Assembly (NCBI RefSeq): GCF_025602895.1
Contig: NW_026516310.1
Location: forward strand, 62,001 to 126,000
Length of the DNA stretch: 64,000 bases
Source: Polychytrium aggregatum
Lineage: Eukaryota > Chytridiomycota > Chytridiomycetes > Polychytriales
Direction: 5' to 3'
Positions 56,911 through 64,000 of the stretch are shown here, one piece after another (position 1 is the stretch's first letter; every line of letters begins with the position of its first letter). Under the pieces are notes generated by a model, which ran no database searches, was not told where the DNA came from, and was given only the letters and a program-made list of their open reading frames with translations. Position numbers and translations under genes: made by a program.

Positions 56911-57305
56911 TCTGCGGCTGCCCTCCCCCCCCCCAAGGGATCGTCGCAGCGCCCGCCGGTCCGTGTGGCCTGTTGGTCCGAACAGCGGAGCCCATGACAA
57001 GCGCGGCCCTGGAGCGAGCGGGCCCTCGTCCGGCACCAGGGACTCATCGGAGCTTGTCAGCTTGCCCCCGACCGAGGGCAGAGGGATGCAGCTGGGAGAG
57101 GGGAGATGGAATGGTCCTCCAGCAATAAGTAGTGCCCTCGGATCGCTCGCTGCGAGACTTCGTCTTCCAGATCCCAACCCCCTTGATCGATTCACATTGC
57201 TGTGATCTGTTCACGCCATCTCGCCCAGACTACTTTTTTTCTCCGCAACAGCATTGTTCTCCCCTTTATCTGCATATAGGCCCTCCAAGCTCGCTGCCGC
57301 AATCG

Positions 57306-60300
57306 ATGGACCCGAACATATCCCTCGCTGGAGCAAAGCCAGAGCCACTGATCGCTGTCGGCGGACGAACCGTCAGCCTCATGCCTCAATCGGGAGCCCA
57401 CTCTGGCTTGCCACCGGCCCAGTCCAGCCCCGCGGCCGAGTCCGCCAGACATCTTAGTGACGATGTTGCTAGCGGTAAAGTCGAATCATGGTATATATCC
57501 ATTCCTGCCAGGGAAGCTGGGCCTCCACCAACCCCACGGCCACGGACCGATCGCATCAAGCACGACGGGGCTGTCTCGGTCGGGTCTCTCGAAAACACTC
57601 TTTCCGACACCAACTTCCGCCATTCAAGCGTCACTCGATCGGAGCGGGCCATCATGATGGACCAAACCCTGTCTGACTCGGCAACGCAGCTGACAGTCTC
57701 GAGCCGCTCGCTGCCCTGGGGAAACGATCTACAGCCCAGCCCAGCGTCCACACAGGCCTGGCTTCAGAACCGCATGGATATCAAGCCAACCCCTCCCGCC
57801 GGCCACTTGACCATCAGCCAGCCCGTTCCCAGCCAAGTGGCCGAAATCGCAAGGTATCACGCGGGCGAAGAGTTTCGGACCCTCCGGTACACAGCTGTAA
57901 CCTGCGATCCCGATGAGTTCATGCAAAAGGGCTACACCCTGCGCCAGTACAACTATCAGCGACATACCGAAATCGCCATTGCCGTAACGCTATACAACGA
58001 AGACGAAAAGGCTCTCCTGCGCACCATACGCTCTCTCATGAAGACCGTCTCTGATCTGTGCAATCGCAATCGGTCCAAGATTTGGGGCGGTGAGGGCTGG
58101 CAGAAGGTTACTGTGTGCCTGATTGCCGATGGCCGCGAGAAATGCCATCCCCGGGTCCTCAGCGTCCTCGGTCTCATGGGCCTCTACCAAGAGCATTTAC
58201 TCGTGCCAACTGTCAACGGAGAGCCTGTTACGGCTCACATATTTGAGTACACAACTCAAGTCTGTGTCGACGACAATTTTGAAGTCCAACCCAACGAGGG
58301 ATATGCTCCTGTGCAAGTGAGTAGTTCTTGCAACCGATGTGAGCCGGATCGGCTCGTTCCGGGCAGTTGTAAAGCGCACTTGGCGATCTTGTCCGTTGAT
58401 TGCACGAATGAGCCGCCAAACCAAGCAATATCTACAGACTTGGGTTGAGAATGAATCTGCAGTACCGGGAGCAATCCAATCGGGTGAGCTTGTCGTCGCC
58501 TGAGACTGATTGAGCCGTGTTCGATCGTGCCATAGTTTATATTTTGTTTGAAGGAAAATAACCAGAAAAAGATCAACAGCCACCGGTGGTTCTTCAATGC
58601 TTTTGGCCCGCTCCTGTGCCCCAACATCTGCCTGGTATGTCTGGTCCATTTACCATTCACCGCCTTCAGACGAGGCCCACGTACCACACGGCAGCGAGGC
58701 TCTGAGTGGGTTTTGGGGTCTATCTTGGACACTTGGGCTGGAAACGAGGAATGGCCACTCTGTCCGCCGTTGCTTGCGTTGACAGCAAGGTTCTCAACCT
58801 TCCATGATTGATGCAGCTGCTCGACGTCGGAACCAAGCCCTTCTCCGGAGCCATATATCATCTATGGAAGGCGTTTGATCGAGATCCGCACCTTGGTGGG
58901 GCTTGTGGCGAAGTGTGCGCCGAGCTGGGCAAGTTTGGCGCTGGCCTTCTCAATGTCCTCGTTGGGGCTCAGAACTTTGAGTACAAGATGAGCAACATCC
59001 TGGACAAGCCCACCGAGTCTGTCTTTGGTTACATCAGCGTCCTCCCTGGGGCATTCTCTGCATATCGCTACTCGGCGATCCAAGGCCGCCCACTCGAGAT
59101 GTATTTCAGAGGGGAGCTTCTCAAGTACAACACCTCCAGCAAAGTGACTGCATCGACCGCCAATATGTATCTGGTGAGCGCACCGTTCGAGCGATCGTCT
59201 GCCTGCAAATCCTGTGCCCCTGGACCTCGAAACAGATTCTCACGACTCCTCTGCAATATACATGTGGTCACAATGGGCTTGGCCAGGCCGAGGACCGCAT
59301 TCTGTGCTTTGAATTGCTCACCAAAACGCAGCAGAGATGGTCACTCAAGTATGTCAAGTCCGCCAAGGCAGAGACTGATGTCCCAAAGCACATCACCGAG
59401 TTTATTACCCAGCGCCGACGCTGGCTCAACGGCTCGTTCTTTGCCATGGTGTACGCACTTTCTGGGGCGCACCGCATTCTTCAGTCAAGCCACTCGATTC
59501 CGAGAAAGATTCTGCTCGTGATCCAGTTTGTGTACAACGCTATATCCTTGATCTTCAGTTGGTTTGCGCTGGTGAGTCGCAGTCGCGTTTGCATTCGGGA
59601 TTGCTTCTGCCGCTTCACCAAGGGACCATGTACTAACTGTGTATCGCCGGCCCAGTCCTCGTTCTACCTGACATTTTACTTTCTCGGCGGACCAAGCCAA
59701 TCTAACCCGGCGGCCAACAGCGGCATGGTCGATCCATTCTTTGGCTATGGAGACGTGGTTTTCCAAATGCTTCAGCAACTCTACATCGGGTCGCTGGTGC
59801 TGACCTTTGTGGTTTCGCTTGGCAATCGTCCCAAGGGCTCCAATTATGCCTATCTGTTTTGCTTCCTTATCTTCACCTTCCTGATGATGGTGAGTGTGTG
59901 GGCTAGGATCCCGTGGGCTCCTCAGCACGGGTTGTCTGAGCCGCTCGGCGATGTGGATCGTCGGTACATGGCCTTGGTGTTAAACAGCGTTCTTGCTCCG
60001 CAGGTGATGCTCTACCTCACCGGGTTTGCGATATTCCAGAGTCTGCCAAAGTATGATGGCTCTGTGGCATCGCTGCCGAGCTTGCTCGGGCAACCCGTCT
60101 TCCGAGACATTCTCATTGCGGTGGGATCATCGTATGGACTCTTCATCCTCTCGTCGCTGCTCTACTTTGAAGTCACTCATATCATCGGGTCAATGCTGCA
60201 GTATATTCTGCTGCTTCCGTGCTTCACGAACATCCTGATGGTTTACGCATGTAGGTGTCTGCACTTCCTGTCCAATCTGCAGCATGTCGCAAAACCCATA

Positions 60301-60885
60301 CTCAGTGTCGAGTGTGTCGGGAGAACAGTGCATCAAGCGGGCCATGGAGCATGCTGGCCATCGTATCTGATCCTCCTTGGCGACGCAGTCTGCAATATCC
60401 ACGACGTCACTTGGGGCACCAAGGGAGAAAGCTCGTCGCCAATCAAACATGAACCTGCTGCCGACGCAGCAGGACTGGAGGCGGCCGCAGCCAGCGAAAG
60501 CGACATGGATGTCTCTCAAACTAGAAACGGGATCGATGCAGAATTCGATGCCGCCGTAGCGCACCTGCGAGCCGGCCCCAACAACCGGGAGCGGCCAGGG
60601 GCAGACGAGGCGCTGACCATCAGGGATCTCAAGACGCTGCAGGAGGACTACTTCCGACGGTTTCGCTCCAACGTCGTGCTGCTGTGGATTGCAAGCAACT
60701 GGCTTCTGGTGCTGGTGCTGACCAACCCCAAGTGGTCCACCGTCTTTTACCAGACCCTGGGTGTCCGAGCGACGCCCGAGTTCAATCCGTACCTCAAGTT
60801 TCTGTTTTACGTCTTTGCGGGCATGGGAATCTTCCGCTTCTGCGGCTGTGTGATCTATTTGGTGCTGTTCATGATTGGTCTTTGA
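57306..60885 (+). CDS. Chitin synthase, division 1 (class I-III type)
   Basis: This plasma-membrane GT2 enzyme makes chitin from UDP-GlcNAc. The start at 57,306 ([16 protein letters not shown]) gives a Ser/Pro-rich cytosolic tail, then the chitin-synthase N-terminal domain ([20 protein letters not shown]) and the catalytic domain: [64 protein letters not shown] and [13 protein letters not shown] (product-channel motif). Several membrane helices follow ([56 protein letters not shown]), then a hydrophilic loop and two last helices, ending at 60,885. At least five introns. No myosin motor or DEK region is seen, which argues against division 2. Confidence 0.93.
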
Positions 60886-61054
60886 TGGGTTCGTGGCCCT
60901 TTGTCCCAAAGGAAGTGATACAGAGTGCCGATGATACTCATACTCATGAGAAGCAAATGGAGCGCTGTGCCAATATGGTGAAAACGGCCTTCACCCGGAG
61001 GTCGCCAAAGTGGTTCCTCTTGCAGCTTTTGAAGACCGCGGGCTGTCCTCCGGC

Positions 61055-61135
61055 CCACAATCTCTCTCTTCGACCCACAATCTCTCTTCGACCCACAATC
61101 TCTCCAGTCTCCACAATCTCTCCAGTCTCCACAGT
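61055..61135. repeat. Short tandem repeats downstream of chitin synthase
   Basis: CACAATCTCTCTTCGACC and CACAATCTCTCCAGTCTC are each repeated about twice. Otherwise nothing is recognised in 60,886-61,608. Confidence 0.75.
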
Positions 61136-61608
61136 CGCCCCGCACAGCGATCATGTTGCGCGCCAGGTTGACGTCGCGATTCCACACGGTATGGCAGCTG
61201 TGATTCTTGGGTCATTCGGTTTGCATCCCTGCTCCGGCGGCGACTTGTGGTCCTGGACGCACTGAAGATGGAGGCCGTCTCTCCTGGGCTGTGGATGATC
61301 GCACAGTATCGCAAGGCAGCGATCCAATGGCCTGCCCGTCCCATTGTGGGGGCAGCCAAAGCGCAAGCACAAGCCGCCCGCATTGTCTGGGTGGCTTTGC
61401 CTGCATCTTGTCGGATCACCCCGGTCTGCATCTTGCCGGATCATCTTGGGCTGCGTTGCTGTCGTCCACACCTCGTCCGTCTGCCTGGGAACCCAACACA
61501 TCCCGCTGCCCCGGCTGCCTGTCGACCGATCCGTTCGCCCGCAAGCATCCAACCCTTGTGTGCCTCTTCCTCCAGTGGCCCGCCCTTGGAGCATCAATCC
61601 GCAAACCC

Positions 61609-64000
61609 ATGTCCGAGCGCGCTGATGCCAAACCCCCGCCTCCTGGTCTTGCCCAGGCGAGCTCACAAGCCCCGCAGCCCTCCGTCTTGAGCAGTTCACC
61701 AAGGCGAAGATCGGTTCCTCGGAATACCTTCAATGGCCTGTCCAGTGACCCGACTCCGTCGGCTATCCAGCTTGTCGGCTCGGCGACCGTCCCGGGCAGT
61801 CCTGCGAGCGTCCCACCCGTTCGAGAGCGTCGGTCCTTTTCGCATTCTCCTGCCGACCGTGCTGCGGCTGATGGATATCTGCAGCATGGCCACGAAGACC
61901 ATGTGCATGATCACATCCATCACCATCAACACCATCATCACCATCATCACCGGCACCACACGCCGTCTCCCGCCCCGCATCCGCATCCGCACACCCATGC
62001 AGCGAGCGCATCGATTGACAGCCTTGTCTCTGGAAACCGCAGCCGTGCGCAATCTGTCATTTCCAAGCTTGGCTCCCGGCTTAGTCTGCGTCACCCGAGA
62101 GAGATCCTGGCCTCAGCCGATACGGTTGTGCGCTTACGGAACGGCTCTGTCCTGAGTCGCGGCACGCTGTTGAAGAGCGACCACTTCGATACAGGTATGG
62201 CCGACCAGAGGTGTGGTAGACGATGTAATGTGTGCGATGCGGTGCCATGGAATGTGGTGAGCTGTCGAGCCATATCCGGTTGCTGCATACGGTCGTAGCT
62301 AGCTTGTGCCAACTAAAGAAGCAACGACACTCGTCTCGTTAGGCTTCCATACCCGCATCGACTTCTACCTCCACGGAGCCCCCAACTTCCGCATGGCCGA
62401 CATGAACATCTTTGGTGTGGCTCAACCCAAGATCTCGGGCATCTCTACGGTCCTGCGTCTGTTGAGCTGCTACCCCGGAACGCCCGAGTCCACCCCTTGC
62501 ATCTGGTTCTCGACCCGAGAGGAGCCCATGATCTATATCAATCAGAGCCCCTTTGTCCTGCGGGAGTGTGATAATCCGATGCGTAACGTGCGCACTTACC
62601 AGGGTATCAGCGCCAGCCGGCTTGAGAATATGGAAGAGCGTCTCAAGGAAGATATTCTCGCCGAAGCGGCTCGCTCAAACGGTCTCATTCTCGTCCACGA
62701 CGAAATCCGTGAGTAGCATGCTGCCCCGCCGACCACTGCTACCCGCACGTTGTACCAATTTACTTTCTGAGCAGGTTGTGTCCGTCGAATGGGCTCATAC
62801 GCAGCTTTGCAGTGGCTTCTGTCGTTGTTGGGGGTTCTTACGCTAATGTGCTGCTCTCACAGACACGGGCAAGATTGTTCCCACCTGGATGTCGGTGGAT
62901 TCCGTACAAACGCTCAGGGAAGTCTTCCAGTCGTTTGTAGCCGAAGGCTACCCCGTCAAGTTCTTGCGCATCCCCGTAAGCTCTGACCAGGCTCCCGAGG
63001 ACCAGTATATTGACGAATACGTCAATGTCATCAAGAGCGCCAGCATCAACGACTCGTTGGTCTTCAACTGCGGCATGGGTGTTGGTCGAAGTACGTTGTG
63101 GCATCATCTATCACGGCGACGCAGTGATTCCGCGCTGTCGGGGTGTCTGAACATGATGGCGCGAGCAGCTTGCGCGGCTCTCTGCTCGTCCCAATGAGCT
63201 TGCTCCTACACACCTCAAGACCGCTGCGATATTGATCCGTGGACCTGCTTTGGTGGCTGACACTCTCGCTGGTATGCTCTTTTACAGCAACGTTTGCCAT
63301 GGTTGTCGCAATGCTGATCCGACGAGCTCAAATCATGGCCAAGGGCCTGGATGATCCTGTACCTATCAATTACTTCCACTTGAACGAAGGCTCGCAGTCC
63401 GAGCTGTGGAACATGGAGGAAAACGAGGTGCAGAACCGCGCTTTGCTGAAGCTGGTTCAGGTTCTGGAGATCAGTAAGTGCTCGTGGCGACCGCATAGAT
63501 GTCATGGATAGTATGGGCGGCGCGGATACCGTGGGCCATACAAGCCTGGCTATCATTGCGGCCATGGGTAGATCAGAGGCAGTTCGCTGATGACCTCCCT
63601 CAACCTGTCCCGATCCTAATCAGTACATTGTTCATACGCTGGTTTGCACTGCTTCAGGTCTTGGCGGGAAGGTTAAAAATCGGTCTGCTATCGAGTGGGC
63701 TCTTGCTCGCGGCCCGCTGATCGATGATCTCAAGAACGCCATCATGGGCAATTATCAGTGCATTCTACAGCTCTGCAGTGTGCTCCAGGACGGAAATGAC
63801 AGCAAGAAGCTCCTGGATGCCATTATCGACAGATGTAGGTCGCAGCTGCGTAGGACTGCTAGCGATCACATCAAGCAAATGGTGAATTCGTGCTCTGACC
63901 GAATGACATCCTGGTTCCGTGGCTCTGATTTGCTGCAGGCGACATCATGATCAACTTACGCGAGGCGATATTGATGCATCGCATTCGATACTCCAATATC
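61609..64000 (+). CDS. Paladin (PALD1)-like tandem phosphatase, 3' end outside window
   Basis: Paladin-type proteins carry repeated cysteine-phosphatase folds and have been described as phosphoinositide phosphatases in animals. The likely start at 61,609 (MSERADAKPPPPGL) begins a disordered Ser/Pro-rich N-terminus with a His-rich tract (61,905-61,965), then VVRLRNGSVLSRGTLLKSDH. After an intron come PNFRMADMNIFGVAQPKISG, REEPMIYINQSPFVLRECDN and NMEERLKEDILAEAARSNGL. The signature CX5R is CGMGVGR at about 63,069, joined over an intron to TTFAMVVAMLIRR (63,290). A second repeat starts NYQCILQLCSVLQ near 63,750 and is cut by the window edge. Whether the second repeat keeps a catalytic Cys cannot be seen. 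Confidence 0.8.

Noticed and set aside
56732-56995. Asp-Val repeat protein on the minus strand
   Set aside because: Translation of the (CACATC)n microsatellite.
1-64000. CRISPR arrays, operons, prophage, toxin genes, rRNA or clear tRNA genes
   Set aside because: None seen. The tandem repeats found lack the repeat-spacer pattern, and the genome is intron-rich eukaryotic. A tRNA scan could not be run, so a missed tRNA is possible.

Overview
This is eukaryotic DNA from a fungus, most likely an early-diverging zoosporic (chytrid-type) one. The evidence is compact genes with many short GT-AG introns, a division-1 chitin synthase, Ty3/gypsy chromoviruses with integrase chromodomains, and 'animal-like' genes rarely kept in Dikarya: an MDC1-like FHA/BRCT mediator, a FHIP, a UBAC2, a paladin-like phosphatase and a candidate CCDC180 (cilium-associated) protein. 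The taxonomic call is inference; no rRNA or other marker is present.

Left third (1-22,061): a nest of LTR retrotransposons from at least four lineages. Element A (1-3826, +, 5' end outside the window) sits inside the 5' LTR of element B1 (3827-9376, +). B1 itself interrupts a minus-strand element D (9377-about 10,755). After an AT-rich spacer comes element C (about 11,286-22,061, +). Its gag is split by B2 (11,696-17,414, +), a structurally complete sister of B1 with identical 466-bp LTRs, a 5-bp target duplication (GACGA) and open gag and pol frames. B1 and B2 carry a textbook -1 frameshift signal (GGGAAAC, 5-nt spacer, 9-bp stem), a gag start codon formed across the LTR/primer-binding-site joint, and a protease with DPG where DSG/DTG is expected.

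Right two thirds (22,188-64,000): host genes in a dense, alternating arrangement. In order: MDC1/Mdb1-like mediator (-), a possible small membrane protein (-, weak), UBAC2-like rhomboid/UBA protein (+), Pin1/Ess1 prolyl isomerase (-), FHIP endosome-dynein adaptor (+), endosomal-type Na+/H+ exchanger (-), USP39/Sad1 splicing factor (+), arrestin-SH3 protein (+), BRCT-WGR-PARP polymerase (-), a large coiled-coil protein (CCDC180-like candidate, +), PPIL4 cyclophilin-RRM (+), chitin synthase (+), and a paladin-like tandem phosphatase (+, runs off the end).

Two functional themes recur: nuclear DNA-damage signalling (MDC1-like, PARP) and membrane traffic (FHIP, NHE, arrestin, UBAC2). The gene order is not an operon and co-regulation is not implied, though three pairs are divergently transcribed from short shared promoters (Pin1/FHIP, NHE/USP39, PARP/coiled-coil gene). 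Exon boundaries were placed by eye from splice consensus and family alignment, so gene ends are firmer than internal joints.
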